Shown: positions 44,676 through 55,213 of the stretch, piece by piece | Layout: the number at the start of each line of letters is the position of its first letter | Numbering within the stretch: position 1 is the first letter of the stretch | Assembly (NCBI RefSeq): GCF_001693385.1 | Contig: NZ_CP016428.1 | Coordinates: forward strand, 2,294,001 to 2,358,000 | DNA from: Bradyrhizobium icense | GTDB lineage: Bacteria; Pseudomonadota; Alphaproteobacteria; Rhizobiales; Xanthobacteraceae | DNA: 64,000 nt | Direction: 5' to 3' | The notes under the pieces: generated by a model | Seen by the model: the letters and a program-made list of their open reading frames with translations, nothing else | The model's database searches: none | What the model was told of the DNA's origin: nothing | Made by a program: the position numbers and the translations under genes

Positions 44676-45424
44676 CGATCGCGCTGGAAACCAGGGGGCT
44701 GGAAAAATCCTTCGGCGGGTTGAGGGTCACGCGCGACCTGTCGCTGAAAGTAGAGCAGGGCGCCCGCCATGCCCTGATCGGGCCGAATGGCGCCGGCAAG
44801 ACCACCGTCATCAATCTCCTGACCGGTGTGCTGAAGCCCAATGCCGGGCGGATATTGCTGGAAGGCAATGACATCACGGACCTTGCGGTTCACAAGCGGG
44901 TGCTCCGCGGGCTGTCGCGCACCTTCCAAATCAATCAGCTCTATGCCGATCTGACTCCGCTGGAAACCGTGGGGCTCGCGGTGTCCGAGCGGCTCGGCCG
45001 CGGCGGCGACTGGTGGCGCCGGATGGGTACGCGCGACGACGTCAACCAGGAGATCGCGGAAACGCTCGGGCGCTTTCATTTGCTCGACGTGATGAACGAG
45101 CGCACGGCGACGCTGCCTTATGGCAAGCAGCGCCTGCTCGAGATCGCAGTCGCGATTGCCACCAAACCGCGGGTGCTGCTGCTCGACGAGCCCGCCGCCG
45201 GCGTGCCCGAGAGCGAGCGCCACGATATTCTAGCGGCCGTCGCCGCCCTGCCGAGGGACGTCACAGTATTGCTGATCGAGCACGATATGGATCTGGTGTT
45301 TTCCTTTGCCGACCGGATTTCGGTGCTGGTCAATGGCGCCATGCTGGTGGAGGGACCACCGGATGAGGTGGCGCGGGATCCCCAGGTCAAGGCGGTTTAT
45401 CTGGGCGAGGCGGTCCATGCCTGA
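44672..45424 (+). CDS. livG: Liv-type ABC transporter ATPase (LivG), system 3
   Basis: A 250-residue ATPase with Walker A GPNGAGKTT near residue 38, LSRTFQINQLYADLTPLETV, signature-region LPYGKQRLLEIA, Walker B VLLLDEPAAGVPE and switch EHDMDLVF. ATG 44672 is chosen because it overlaps the livM stop and starts at the conserved MTIALETRGLEKSFGG; an open frame 25 codons longer is an overlap artefact. Confidence 0.93.
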   Translation: MTIALETRGLEKSFGGLRVTRDLSLKVEQGARHALIGPNGAGKTTVINLLTGVLKPNAGRILLEGNDITDLAVHKRVLRGLSRTFQINQLYADLTPLETVGLAVSERLGRGGDWWRRMGTRDDVNQEIAETLGRFHLLDVMNERTATLPYGKQRLLEIAVAIATKPRVLLLDEPAAGVPESERHDILAAVAALPRDVTVLLIEHDMDLVFSFADRISVLVNGAMLVEGPPDEVARDPQVKAVYLGEAVHA

Positions 45425-46133
45425 GCTTCTCGCCATCGACGCCTTGCGCGCCGGCTACGGCGAAGCCGTGGTGCTGCCCTCGATGTCGCTGACGCTGGGC
45501 GAGGGCCAGGTGCTGGCGCTGCTGGGGCGCAACGGCACGGGCAAGACCACGCTGATCAATTCGATCGTCGGCATCACCCGACGCTTCGGCGGAACGATCG
45601 CGCTCGGTGGGCTGGATATCACCACGATGCGCCCGGACCAGCGGGCGCGGGCCGGGATCGGCTGGGTGCCGCAGGAACGCAATATCTTTCGCTCGCTGAC
45701 GGTCGAGGAAAACATGACCGCCGTGGCCCAGCCCGGCCCATGGACCGTGGAAAAGGTCTACGAGATGTTTCCGCGGCTGAAGGAGCGCCGCAGCAATTTC
45801 GGCAACCAGCTCTCCGGCGGCGAGCAGCAGATGCTGGCGATCGGCCGCGCGCTGACCCTCAATCCCAAGGTGCTGCTGCTGGACGAGCCGACCGAGGGGC
45901 TCGCGCCCATCATCGTCGAGGAACTGCTGCGGGCGCTCGGCACCATCACCCGGGCCGGGGGCATCTGCTCTGTTATCGTCGAGCAGAACGCACAAAAGAT
46001 TCTGGGGTTGGCCGATCGGGTTGTGATATTGGAACGCGGCGCAATCGTGCATGATGCGGCCAGCAGCGCGTTGAAAGCCGATCCCGCCGTGCTCGAACGC
46101 TATCTCGGCGTCGCTGGCGCCGTCGCGCATTAG
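45417..46133 (+). CDS. livF: Liv-type ABC transporter ATPase (LivF), system 3
   Basis: A 238-residue ATPase with Walker A LGRNGTGKTT, LTVEENMTAV, signature LSGGEQQMLAIGRA, Walker B VLLLDEPTEGLAP and IVEQNAQKIL. The ATG at 45417 overlaps the livG stop by eight bases. Last gene of system 3. Its intact Walker lysine contrasts with the arginine in the system 2 LivF. Confidence 0.93.
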   Translation: MPELLAIDALRAGYGEAVVLPSMSLTLGEGQVLALLGRNGTGKTTLINSIVGITRRFGGTIALGGLDITTMRPDQRARAGIGWVPQERNIFRSLTVEENMTAVAQPGPWTVEKVYEMFPRLKERRSNFGNQLSGGEQQMLAIGRALTLNPKVLLLDEPTEGLAPIIVEELLRALGTITRAGGICSVIVEQNAQKILGLADRVVILERGAIVHDAASSALKADPAVLERYLGVAGAVAH

Positions 46134-46151
46134 ATTTGATGGGAGTTGACC

Positions 46152-47273
46152 ATGCAGAGAACAAAGCCACCGTTCCGCGCCGACGAAGTCGGCAGCCTGT
46201 TGCGGCCACAGCGCATCAAGGAAGCGCGCGCCAAGCTGGAGAAGGGTGAGATCACGGCGGAGGACCTGCGCAAGGCCGAAGACCTCGAGATCGAAAAGGT
46301 CGTGCACAAGCAGGCCTCTATCGGCCTCAAGCTCGCGACCGACGGCGAATTCCGCCGCTCCTGGTGGCATTTCGATTTTCTTAGCCAACTGACGGGGTGC
46401 GAACTCTTCCACCCCGAAACCGGCATTCAGTTCGCGGGCGTCGAGACCCGCCACGACGCCGTCCGCGTGATCGGCAAGCTCGATTTCCCCGACAACCATC
46501 CGATGCTGGATCACTTCCGCTTCCTGAAGAAGCATGCCGACACGGCGCACGTCACGCCGAAGATGACGATCCCGTCGCCGGCCGTGCTGCATTTTCGCGG
46601 CGGCCGCAAGTCGATCTCGAAGGAGGTCTACCCCGATCTCGAGGAATTCTTCCTCGACCTGGGGAAGACCTACCGCAAGGCGGTGAAGGCGTTCTACGAC
46701 GCCGGCTGCCGTTACCTGCAGTTCGACGATACTGTCTGGGCCTATCTCTGCTCGCAGGACGAGCTGCAGAAGGCGCGCGAGCGCGGCGACAACCCCGACG
46801 GTCTGCAGGAAATCTATGCGCGCATCATCAACTATGCGCTGGCCGAGCGGCCGTCCGATATGGTGATCACCACCCATGTCTGCCGCGGCAATTTCCGCTC
46901 GACCTGGATTTCCTCGGGCGGTTACGAGCCGGTGGCGGAGACCATGCTCGCCGGCACCAATTACGACGGCTACTTCCTCGAATATGATTCCGACCGCGCC
47001 GGCGGCTTCGAGCCGCTGCGCTACCTGCCGAAGGGCAACAAAGTCGTGGTGGTCGGCGTCATTACCTCGAAATTCGGTGAGCTCGAAAAGAAGGACGACA
47101 TCAAGCGCCGCCTCGAAGAGGCCGCCAAATTTGCTCCGCTCGACCAGCTCGCGGTCTCGCCGCAATGCGGCTTTGCTTCCACCGAGGAGGGCAACATCCT
47201 CTCCGAGGAAGAGCAGTGGGCGAAGCTGAGCCTCGCGGTGGAGGTGGCGAACGAGGTGTGGGGGAAGTCGTAG
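46152..47273 (+). CDS. MetE-like (cobalamin-independent) methionine synthase-family protein
   Basis: A 373-residue protein related to the C-terminal domain of MetE and to YxjG/YxjH-type enzymes. It has RADEVGSLLRP at the N-terminus, ATDGEFRRSWWHFDF, CRYLQFDDTVWAYL, TTHVCRGNF (His and Cys of the zinc site) and LAVSPQCGFAST with the last zinc Cys. These enzymes transfer methyl groups to homocysteine or related thiols; the methyl donor of short forms is often unknown. ATG 46152 has GGGAG six bases upstream. It precedes metK and ahcY, fitting methionine recycling. Confidence 0.85.
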   Translation: MQRTKPPFRADEVGSLLRPQRIKEARAKLEKGEITAEDLRKAEDLEIEKVVHKQASIGLKLATDGEFRRSWWHFDFLSQLTGCELFHPETGIQFAGVETRHDAVRVIGKLDFPDNHPMLDHFRFLKKHADTAHVTPKMTIPSPAVLHFRGGRKSISKEVYPDLEEFFLDLGKTYRKAVKAFYDAGCRYLQFDDTVWAYLCSQDELQKARERGDNPDGLQEIYARIINYALAERPSDMVITTHVCRGNFRSTWISSGGYEPVAETMLAGTNYDGYFLEYDSDRAGGFEPLRYLPKGNKVVVVGVITSKFGELEKKDDIKRRLEEAAKFAPLDQLAVSPQCGFASTEEGNILSEEEQWAKLSLAVEVANEVWGKS

Positions 47274-47431
47274 ACACTCAGCCGTCATTGCGTGGAGCGT
47301 GAGCGGCGGGCGTTCGCCTCGCAACGACGGCGCTTGGGCCGGACAGGGATTCATTTCCCTCGGTGGGCAGATGGTGGTAGGACAACCGGGCCATCTCGTG
47401 CTGCCCACCGGTGCTTCCCAAACCCTCTGCC

Positions 47432-48784
47432 ATGAAAAACGACCAGATCCTCAGCCAGATCACCGAATTCTGCCGCCAGGCCGACATGGCGGAGACGACG
47501 TTTGGCCGCCGGGCGGTCAACGACGGCAAGCTGGTGCACCGGCTGCGTGAGGGCAAGCGCATCACCATCGATACGCTGGACCGCATCCAGGCCTATATCG
47601 CGGCGTCCACCGGCGCGCTGCCGCCGCCGCGCGGCCTCGAAGTGCCGCCGGAAAAGCGCGACCCCAGGGGCAATTTCCGCTTCTTCGAGAACCGGCAGAA
47701 ATACCTGCTGTTCGTCCATACCTGCAGCGAAAAGCGGGTGATTGCGGAGCGGGTGGCGCTGGAGCTCTCCAGCCTGCACCCACGGCCGCCGGCGCTGCGG
47801 GTATTCGATGCGGGCGTCGGCGACGGCACGGTGCTGGCAAGGGTGATGCGCTCGATGCACGGCCGCTTTCCCCATATGCCGTTCTACATCGCCGGCAAGG
47901 AATTGAGCCTGGAGGACGTCCGTCTCACGCTCGACAAGGTGCCGGACCGGCTGTTCGAGCACCCCGCGACCGTCGTCGTCCTGACCAACATGCATTACGC
48001 GGAGGCGCCCTGGCTGACGCCGGCTTCGCCTGCGGCAGCCGCGGGCATGCTCTGGCATGAGGTGGCTCTCCGGGGGGGCTCTTCGGGGGAATTCGAGACC
48101 CAGATCGCAGAACTGGGGCCGTTTCTGGAACAGAACTGGCGGGCCAATATCAGCCCCAAATCGGGCATGCCGATCTATGAGCGGCCGGTGGCGCTGGTGC
48201 TGTACCGGGAGGACCACCGGTTCCTGCTTGATTCGATCATCCCGCGGGCAGGCCGAACCGAGGCCAATTTCGACCTCGTGATCGCATCCCAGCCATACCG
48301 GGCGAAATCCTCTGTGAATTTCCGCGCCAAGCGGATTATCGCGCCATTGGCCCGGAGCTTGCGGGCAGGCGGCCGTTTGATTGGAATTCACTCCCACGGG
48401 CAGGATCCGGGCCTGGAAATCATCCAGGCGGTCTGGCCGGGAGAAAATCCTTTCGCCGTGAGCCGCCATGAGCTATTGCGCGCGGTGAAATACGAGCTGG
48501 GTTCGGCCGGGCGGGATCTTAACTTTAATGCCTATGCCGATAACCGTTCCATCTTCCGTTATGATATGGAAGCGCTGCCCAACGAGGTCACCGGCTCGAT
48601 CGGAACCTCGACGGCCTTTGCAGCGTGGAACGCGGCGGTGTATGTCGCCCAGATCGAAGATGACCGGTTGACGGAAATGACTGAAAACAGCCGAACCCTC
48701 GATGCCACCAGAGAGGTTCTGCGCAAGCATAATGGGCTTTGGTTTTACGACGAATCCTACGTCATTTCGCGCCGTCGCGACTGA
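47432..48784 (+). CDS. Uncharacterised methyltransferase-like protein upstream of metK
   Basis: A 450-residue protein. The first 65 residues (ILSQITEFCRQADMAETTFGRRAVNDGKLVHRL) resemble a small DNA-binding or dimerisation helical domain. The central part has a Rossmann methyltransferase motif I VFDAGVGDGTVLARV and a later ARSLRAGGRLIGIHSHG strand. No substrate is indicated. It sits 60 bases upstream of metK, which makes SAM, and in the same direction. A role linked to SAM use or methyl-cycle control is only inferred. Confidence 0.65.
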   Translation: MKNDQILSQITEFCRQADMAETTFGRRAVNDGKLVHRLREGKRITIDTLDRIQAYIAASTGALPPPRGLEVPPEKRDPRGNFRFFENRQKYLLFVHTCSEKRVIAERVALELSSLHPRPPALRVFDAGVGDGTVLARVMRSMHGRFPHMPFYIAGKELSLEDVRLTLDKVPDRLFEHPATVVVLTNMHYAEAPWLTPASPAAAAGMLWHEVALRGGSSGEFETQIAELGPFLEQNWRANISPKSGMPIYERPVALVLYREDHRFLLDSIIPRAGRTEANFDLVIASQPYRAKSSVNFRAKRIIAPLARSLRAGGRLIGIHSHGQDPGLEIIQAVWPGENPFAVSRHELLRAVKYELGSAGRDLNFNAYADNRSIFRYDMEALPNEVTGSIGTSTAFAAWNAAVYVAQIEDDRLTEMTENSRTLDATREVLRKHNGLWFYDESYVISRRRD

Positions 48785-48810
48785 CATTCCAGGATACACA
48801 ACACAGACAG

Positions 48811-48827
48811 CCGCCGGGGTCCGGCGG
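48811..48827 (+). promoter_or_regulatory. GC-rich hairpin in the metK leader
   Basis: A seven-base perfect stem, CCGCCGG (48811-48817) with CCGGCGG (48821-48827) and loop GGT, ends four bases before the AAGGGG ribosome-binding site of metK. It could modulate ribosome access. It lacks features that I can match to a described SAM riboswitch class and has no U-tract. Confidence 0.4.
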
Positions 48828-48844
48828 GAACAAGGGGTTTGTTG

Positions 48845-50038
<1,194 letters not shown>

Positions 50039-50047
50039 TTTTAACAG

Positions 50048-50143
50048 CGTCATTCCGGGGCACCGCGACAGCGGTGAACCCGGAATCTTTTTCCATGATT
50101 TCGAGATTCCGGGTTCGTGGCTCACGCGCGCCCCGGAATGACG
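50048..50143. repeat. GTCATTCCGGGG palindromic repeat, copy 2
   Basis: Outer arms CGTCATTCCGGGGC (50048-50061) and GCCCCGGAATGACG (50130-50143) are perfect complements, with an inner GGATT/AGATTCCGGGTTC pair. It is the same element as that at 42626-42741 and fills the metK-ahcY gap. Confidence 0.75.
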
Positions 50144-50166
50144 AGCTCAACAGAGGGAAACTCCCC

Positions 50167-51600
50167 ATGACCACCGCCGCCGCCAAGCAGCCCGCCTTCA
50201 CCGACTACATCGTCAAGGACATCTCGCTCGCCGAGTTCGGCCGCAAGGAGATCTCGCTGGCCGAGACCGAGATGCCGGGCCTGATGGCGACGCGCGAGGA
50301 ATACGGTCCGAAGCAACCGCTGAAGGGCGCCCGCATCGCCGGCTCCCTGCACATGACGATCCAGACCGCGGTCTTGATCGAGACGCTGGCCGCACTCGGC
50401 GCCGACATCCGCTGGGTGTCGTGCAACATCTATTCGACGCAGGACCATGCGGCTGCCGCGATCGCCGCCGCCGGCATTCCGGTGTTTGCGGTGAAGGGCG
50501 AGACGCTTGCCGAATACTGGGACTACACCGCAAAGCTGTTCGACTGGCACGGCGGCGGCACGCCCAACATGATCCTCGATGACGGCGGCGACGCCACCAT
50601 GCTGGTGCATGCCGGCTACCGCGCCGAGCAGGGCGATACCGCCTTCCTCGACAAGCCGACTTCGGAGGAAGAGGAAATCTTCTATGCGCTCGTCAAGCGC
50701 CTCCTGAAGGAGAAGCCGAAGGGCTACTTCGCCGAGATCGCCAAGAACATCAAGGGCGTCTCGGAGGAGACCACCACGGGTGTGCACCGCCTCTACGACA
50801 TGGCAAACAAGGGCACGCTCCTGTTCCCCGCCATCAACGTCAACGACAGCGTCACCAAGTCGAAATTCGATAATCTCTACGGCTGCCGCGAGTCGCTGGT
50901 CGACGGCATCCGCCGCGGCACCGACGTCATGATGTCCGGCAAGACCGCGATGGTCGCGGGCTTCGGCGACGTCGGCAAGGGCTCGGCCGCCTCGCTGCGC
51001 CAGGCCGGCTGCCGCGTCATGGTCTCCGAAGTCGATCCGATCTGCGCGCTGCAGGCGGCGATGGAAGGCTATGAAGTCGTCACCATGGAAGACGCCGCGC
51101 CCCGCGCCGACATCTTCGTCACCGCGACCGGCAACAAGGACATCATCACCATCGACCACATGCGCGCGATGAAGGATCGCGCCATCGTCTGCAACATCGG
51201 CCACTTCGACAACGAGATCCAGATCGCGGGCCTGCGTAACCTGAAATGGACCAACATCAAGCCGCAGGTCGACGAGATCGAATTCCCCGACAAGCACCGC
51301 ATTATCTTGTTGTCGGAGGGCCGTCTGGTGAATCTCGGCAACGCCATGGGCCATCCGTCGTTCGTGATGTCGGCGTCCTTCACCAACCAGACGCTGGCGC
51401 AGATCGAGCTGTTCGCCAACAACAAGGACGGCAAGTACGAGAAGAGGGTCTACGTGCTGCCGAAGACGCTGGACGAGAAGGTGGCGCGGCTCCATCTCGC
51501 CAAGATCGGCGTCAAGCTGACCGAACTGCGCAAGGACCAGGCCGACTATATCGGCGTCAAGCCGGAAGGCCCGTTCAAGTCGGATCATTACCGCTACTGA
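50167..51600 (+). CDS. ahcY: Adenosylhomocysteinase
   Basis: A 477-residue NAD-dependent enzyme hydrolysing S-adenosylhomocysteine to adenosine and homocysteine, removing the inhibitor made by methyltransferases. It shows [51 protein letters not shown] (catalytic Lys/Asp), the NAD site [12 protein letters not shown], and the C-terminal KSDHYRY tail. ATG 50167 follows AGAGGGAAA. A strong terminator at 51661 ends the unit. Confidence 0.97.
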   Translation: MTTAAAKQPAFTDYIVKDISLAEFGRKEISLAETEMPGLMATREEYGPKQPLKGARIAGSLHMTIQTAVLIETLAALGADIRWVSCNIYSTQDHAAAAIAAAGIPVFAVKGETLAEYWDYTAKLFDWHGGGTPNMILDDGGDATMLVHAGYRAEQGDTAFLDKPTSEEEEIFYALVKRLLKEKPKGYFAEIAKNIKGVSEETTTGVHRLYDMANKGTLLFPAINVNDSVTKSKFDNLYGCRESLVDGIRRGTDVMMSGKTAMVAGFGDVGKGSAASLRQAGCRVMVSEVDPICALQAAMEGYEVVTMEDAAPRADIFVTATGNKDIITIDHMRAMKDRAIVCNIGHFDNEIQIAGLRNLKWTNIKPQVDEIEFPDKHRIILLSEGRLVNLGNAMGHPSFVMSASFTNQTLAQIELFANNKDGKYEKRVYVLPKTLDEKVARLHLAKIGVKLTELRKDQADYIGVKPEGPFKSDHYRY

Positions 51601-51660
51601 TTTCACGCAGGATGTGCCGTCGCGGGCGACGTCCTGAAGTAAACGCCAAGGCACTACCAA

Positions 51661-51685
51661 GCCCCGGAGCGATCCGGGGCTTTTT
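51661..51685 (+). terminator. Rho-independent terminator after ahcY
   Basis: Perfect stem GCCCCGG (51661-51667) / CCGGGGC (51674-51680) with a six-base loop, followed directly by TTTTT. It lies 60 bases after the ahcY stop. Confidence 0.85.
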
Positions 51686-51822
51686 GCTGGCCGGTCGCAC
51701 AACCTGCGATGGTTGAAATTCAACAGTAAATTCCGATACAGCCTGTATCGTCGCAGCAACCTGACAATGCGAGTTGCAATTTCTGCCTGCTGCCCATTAC
51801 ATCTGAAAGCAGGGAGATCGCC

Positions 51823-53289
51823 ATGACCGATACGGCAGAGCATTTCGACGTCCTCATTGTCGGCGCGGGACTGTCCGGGATCGGCGCGGGGTATCACCTG
51901 CAGGAGAAGTGCCCGGGCAAGAGCTACGTGATCCTGGAGGGGCGCGACTGCATCGGCGGCACCTGGGATCTCTTCCGCTATCCCGGCATCCGCTCCGACT
52001 CCGACATGTACACGCTCGGCTATTCGTTCCGGCCGTGGACCGAGCCGAAGGCGATCGCCGACGGCCCGCGTATCCTGAACTACGTCCGCGAGACCGCAAC
52101 CGACAACGGCATCGACAAGCACATCCGTTTCCACCACCGCGTCAATCGCGCGTCGTGGTCTTCGCCGGATTCGTGCTGGACGGTGGAAGCCGAACGCACC
52201 ACAGGCGAGGGCGCAACCGAGATCGCGCGCTTCACCTGCAGTTTCCTGTTCATGTGCTCGGGCTACTACAAATACGAGGAGGGCTACACGCCGGAGTTTT
52301 CGGGCACCGCGGATTTCGCCGGCCAGATCGTACATCCGCAGAAATGGCCGGAGGATATCGACTATGCGGGAAAACGCGTGGTCGTGATCGGCTCGGGCGC
52401 CACCGCGGTGACGCTGGTGCCGGAAATGGCGAAGACCGCTGCGCACGTCACCATGCTGCAGCGTTCGCCGACCTACGTGGTGGCGCGGCCGGCGGAAGAT
52501 GCGCTTGCCAACAAGCTGCGCCGGAATCTTTCCGCCAAGCTCGCCTATCACCTGATCCGCTGGCGCAATGTGCTGTTCGGCATGTATTTCTTCCAGCTCT
52601 GCCGGCGCAAGCCGGACCGCGCCAAGCAACTCATCCTCGGCGGAGTGAAGATGGCGCTGGGGCCGGAATACGACGTGGCCAAGCATTTTACGCCGCGCTA
52701 CAATCCGTGGGAGCAGCGGCTGTGTCTGGTGCCCGACGGCGACCTGTTCAAGTCGATCCGCGACAAGCGCGCTTCCGTCGTCACCAACGAGATCGATACG
52801 TTCACCAGGCGCGGCATCAAGCTGAAGGACGGCAGCGAGCTCGAGGCCGACATCATCGTCACCGCGACCGGACTGATCCTGCAGGTGCTCGGGGGGCTTG
52901 AAGTCAGTGTCGACGGCCGCACGGTCGATTTCGCGCGCACGCTGAACTACAAGGGCATGATGTATTCGGACATCCCGAACATGGCGTCCGCGTTCGGCTA
53001 CACCAACGCGTCGTGGACGCTGAAGTGCGATCTGACCTGCGAATATGTCTGCCGCCTCATCAACTACATGGACCGCAACGGCTACAAGCAATGCATGCCG
53101 CATAATGTCGACCCTGACGTCACCGAACTGCCGTCGCTCGATTTTTCCTCCGGCTACGTGCAGCGCTCGATCGCCAAACTGCCCAAGCAGGGCTCGAAGC
53201 GGCCGTGGCGGCTGTACCAGAACTACGCGCTCGACATCGTCACGCTCCGCTACGGCAAGATCGATGATGGCGTGATGCAGTATTCGTGA
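51823..53289 (+). CDS. Flavin-containing (Baeyer-Villiger-type) monooxygenase
   Basis: A 488-residue flavoprotein. The FAD site is VGAGLSGIGAGYHL near residue 15. The GTWDLFRYPGIRSDSDM block and the fingerprint FAGQIVHPQKWP (F-x-G-x3-H-x3-W-P) place it with Baeyer-Villiger/flavin monooxygenases. The NADPH site is VVVIGSGATAVTLVPEM. Such enzymes insert oxygen next to a ketone or oxidise heteroatoms. The natural substrate is unknown; it stands alone, after the ahcY terminator. Confidence 0.9.
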   Translation: MTDTAEHFDVLIVGAGLSGIGAGYHLQEKCPGKSYVILEGRDCIGGTWDLFRYPGIRSDSDMYTLGYSFRPWTEPKAIADGPRILNYVRETATDNGIDKHIRFHHRVNRASWSSPDSCWTVEAERTTGEGATEIARFTCSFLFMCSGYYKYEEGYTPEFSGTADFAGQIVHPQKWPEDIDYAGKRVVVIGSGATAVTLVPEMAKTAAHVTMLQRSPTYVVARPAEDALANKLRRNLSAKLAYHLIRWRNVLFGMYFFQLCRRKPDRAKQLILGGVKMALGPEYDVAKHFTPRYNPWEQRLCLVPDGDLFKSIRDKRASVVTNEIDTFTRRGIKLKDGSELEADIIVTATGLILQVLGGLEVSVDGRTVDFARTLNYKGMMYSDIPNMASAFGYTNASWTLKCDLTCEYVCRLINYMDRNGYKQCMPHNVDPDVTELPSLDFSSGYVQRSIAKLPKQGSKRPWRLYQNYALDIVTLRYGKIDDGVMQYS

Positions 53290-53383
53290 ACTCGCATCGG
53301 CGGTGGCTGCGTCCGGACGGTTCCATGCGTTATTTCGCGTATACGTGTGTGAAGACGAATCGTCCAAAATGCCCTCACGGTTA

Positions 53384-53402
53384 ACGCCGGATTAACCGGC
53401 GT
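53384..53402. terminator. Short hairpin downstream of the monooxygenase gene
   Basis: Stem ACGCCGG / CCGGCGT with loop ATTAA. There is no T-run, so termination is only possible, not shown. Confidence 0.3.
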
Positions 53403-53449
53403 GCCCCTACGCTGCGTGCCTTGCGGCACCTGACAGCATGAGGAAGCCC

Positions 53450-53602
53450 ATGGACGCCCAGCGAATTGCCGTCGACGCTATCGTTGCGCTGACCGACTGC
53501 GACCGCGATGCGGCGGTCGCCTTCATCCGCAAGCTCTATCTCGCCGGCGTCCGCGACCCCAAGCGGCTCACGTTCAAGGGACTGCAGGCGCTGCGGGGGT
53601 GA
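53450..53602 (+). CDS. 50-residue conserved-looking small protein
   Basis: The frame begins MDAQRIAVDAIVALTDCDRD and ends FKGLQALRG. It is preceded by an AGGAA site about six bases before the ATG and has normal high-GC codon bias. The predicted structure is two or three short helices (residues 2-14, 19-30, 43-49). Function and family are unknown to me. Confidence 0.5.
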   Translation: MDAQRIAVDAIVALTDCDRDAAVAFIRKLYLAGVRDPKRLTFKGLQALRG

Positions 53603-53872
53603 GGCGGGGGCTCTGCAATTTCTGAATTGCGGTACCAACGCCGTCATCCCCCGCGAAGGCGGGGGATCCAGTACGCCGCTGGCTTCTCGGTTCAATCACT
53701 GGCGTCTCTGGGATACTGGATCGTCCGCTGGAGCCTGTCATCGGGCGCGCATTCGCGCGACCCGTTGGCGGACGATGACAACGGAGTATGACTTCGCGAT
53801 CTCGCGACGCATGGCGCCCGAGCTTTGCTTTTTCTTTTCGCCCTCCGAAAACAGAGGGCGCAGGGAAGACCG
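53603..53872. repeat. Non-coding stretch with GTCATCCCCCGCGAA repeat and hairpins
   Basis: It holds a hairpin (GTCATCCCCCGCGAAGG through GGGGGATCC, 53643-53669) followed by CCAGTACGCC...ATACTGGATC, the layout also seen at 14238-14335. Further right is a GCCCTC/GAGGGC hairpin near 53840-53859. No supported gene. The end is the ten-base GGGAAGACCG copy bordering the IS4 element. Confidence 0.55.
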
Positions 53873-55203
53873 CATAGGCGTTAAGGTAGCGCGAGCATCG
53901 ATTGATACCGACGTTTTCGAGGAGGCTCGCGCAGGTGCCGCCCAAGCGCTCGTTTTCTGCGGCGGAAGCAACGGATGGTTGGTTGTGGAATGATCGCTTG
54001 TAGCAAGGATGCAACGAGTTGTTGCAGAATACGCCAAGCGCCAGGTGTCGTCAGGCGGCCTGCATCCAGCGGGGAGAGTCCTCGAAGTCGCGGGCAAGCG
54101 GCTCGAGCAGCAGGATGATCAAGAGGTGGGCCAGCAGGTAGGGCTTGGCGGAGCGCGGATCGGTTCCAGGTGGCGTCTTGAGACCAATCAGGCTCTTCAG
54201 TCGCTTGAAGCCAAGTTCGATGCGCCATCGCAGTCGATAGAGCGCGAGTACATCCTTGGTGGAGAACTCGTTCCGTGCGAGCGACGTGACCAGAATGACC
54301 CAATCCGCGGCTTCCAGAGTTTCTTTGGAGATGACGCGGTTTTCGTCTTGTGCGTCTCGCCGGGCTTTACGACGCGAAGCCGCGACTGCACCGGCGGGCT
54401 TCTTGACTGCGACCAGACGCATAGCCAGAGGCGCACCGTCCTTGCGTTTGATCCAAATCCTCCGATCGATCAGTCCGTGCGCCTTCGCCGCACGCAATTG
54501 GGCCATCAGATCGAACGGAAGGCCTTTGGCATCAAGCCAACGTGCGTTCTTCCAGCCCGCTCGGATCAAAACGTCTGCCCCGGCGTCGCGGACAGCGGCG
54601 ATGCGGTCAGGTTGCAGATATGCGCGGTCAGCAATGCGGATCTCGTTCTTGACCACCGGTATCCGGTCAAACGTTTCGCCCTCTTGCTGATCTGTCAGCT
54701 CGAAGTGACCAAAGCGCTCATATGGCAGATCGAATGCACTATGAACGCGCCAAAGCTCACTGTTCCTGCGCGCAGCCGGTCCTGCCTGAGGCACTGTCGT
54801 CGCATCGATAATACGGATCAGGCGGCCTCGGCTCGCCTTCGGGGCTGCCGCAGCGAGCAAGCCCTCCACCAGCACTGCAAACCAATCGCCACATTGACGC
54901 AGGCGATAGAACAACGCCACGCTGCTGAGGTCGGCAAGGCCAACAGAAGCGGCCCACGCGGCTGTCGATCTCAACCCTCTTTCACCCAGACAATAGGCCA
55001 GCATCAGCCGAAGTAACGACACCGCATCTGGAATTTGGCGCCGCACGAAAGCCTTCGTCTGGCGCGCACTTATCTCAAGCTGCGCAGCCCCGCCGAGCTG
55101 CGTAACCACTCTCGTCCAGTCCTCGTTCAGAAGCGATTCGTCTGCCATCCCGTTTTGGAATCACACGTGATTCCAACACTCAAGAATAAACTTAACGCCT
55201 ATG
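53873..55203 (-). mobile_element. Complete IS4-family insertion sequence with 10-bp target duplication
   Basis: The 1331-base element ends in 13-base perfect inverted repeats, CATAGGCGTTAAG (53873-53885) and CTTAACGCCTATG (55191-55203). The identical ten bases GGGAAGACCG lie directly outside both ends (53863-53872 and 55204-55213), as expected for IS4-family target duplication. The single transposase frame is intact, so insertion is probably recent and the element may be active. Confidence 0.9.
54051..55148 (-). CDS. IS4-family transposase
   Basis: A 365-residue DDE transposase. The catalytic aspartates are in IIDATTVPQ and RIADRAYLQ. The glutamate is in the YREK signature Y-x2-R-x3-E-x6-K (YRLRWRIELGFKRLK), diagnostic of the IS4 family. 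It fills the element at 53873-55203, with no frameshift or stop inside. Confidence 0.92.
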   Translation of the reverse strand: MADESLLNEDWTRVVTQLGGAAQLEISARQTKAFVRRQIPDAVSLLRLMLAYCLGERGLRSTAAWAASVGLADLSSVALFYRLRQCGDWFAVLVEGLLAAAAPKASRGRLIRIIDATTVPQAGPAARRNSELWRVHSAFDLPYERFGHFELTDQQEGETFDRIPVVKNEIRIADRAYLQPDRIAAVRDAGADVLIRAGWKNARWLDAKGLPFDLMAQLRAAKAHGLIDRRIWIKRKDGAPLAMRLVAVKKPAGAVAASRRKARRDAQDENRVISKETLEAADWVILVTSLARNEFSTKDVLALYRLRWRIELGFKRLKSLIGLKTPPGTDPRSAKPYLLAHLLIILLLEPLARDFEDSPRWMQAA

Positions 55204-55213
55204 GGGAAGACCG

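Noticed and set aside
45387..47408. A 673-codon open frame on the minus strand.
   Set aside because: It is antisense to livF and the MetE-like gene, both of which have clear family motifs.
50122..53367. A 1081-codon open frame on the minus strand.
   Set aside because: It lies opposite ahcY and the monooxygenase gene; the low-complexity, family-less translation is the usual antisense shadow of high-GC coding DNA.
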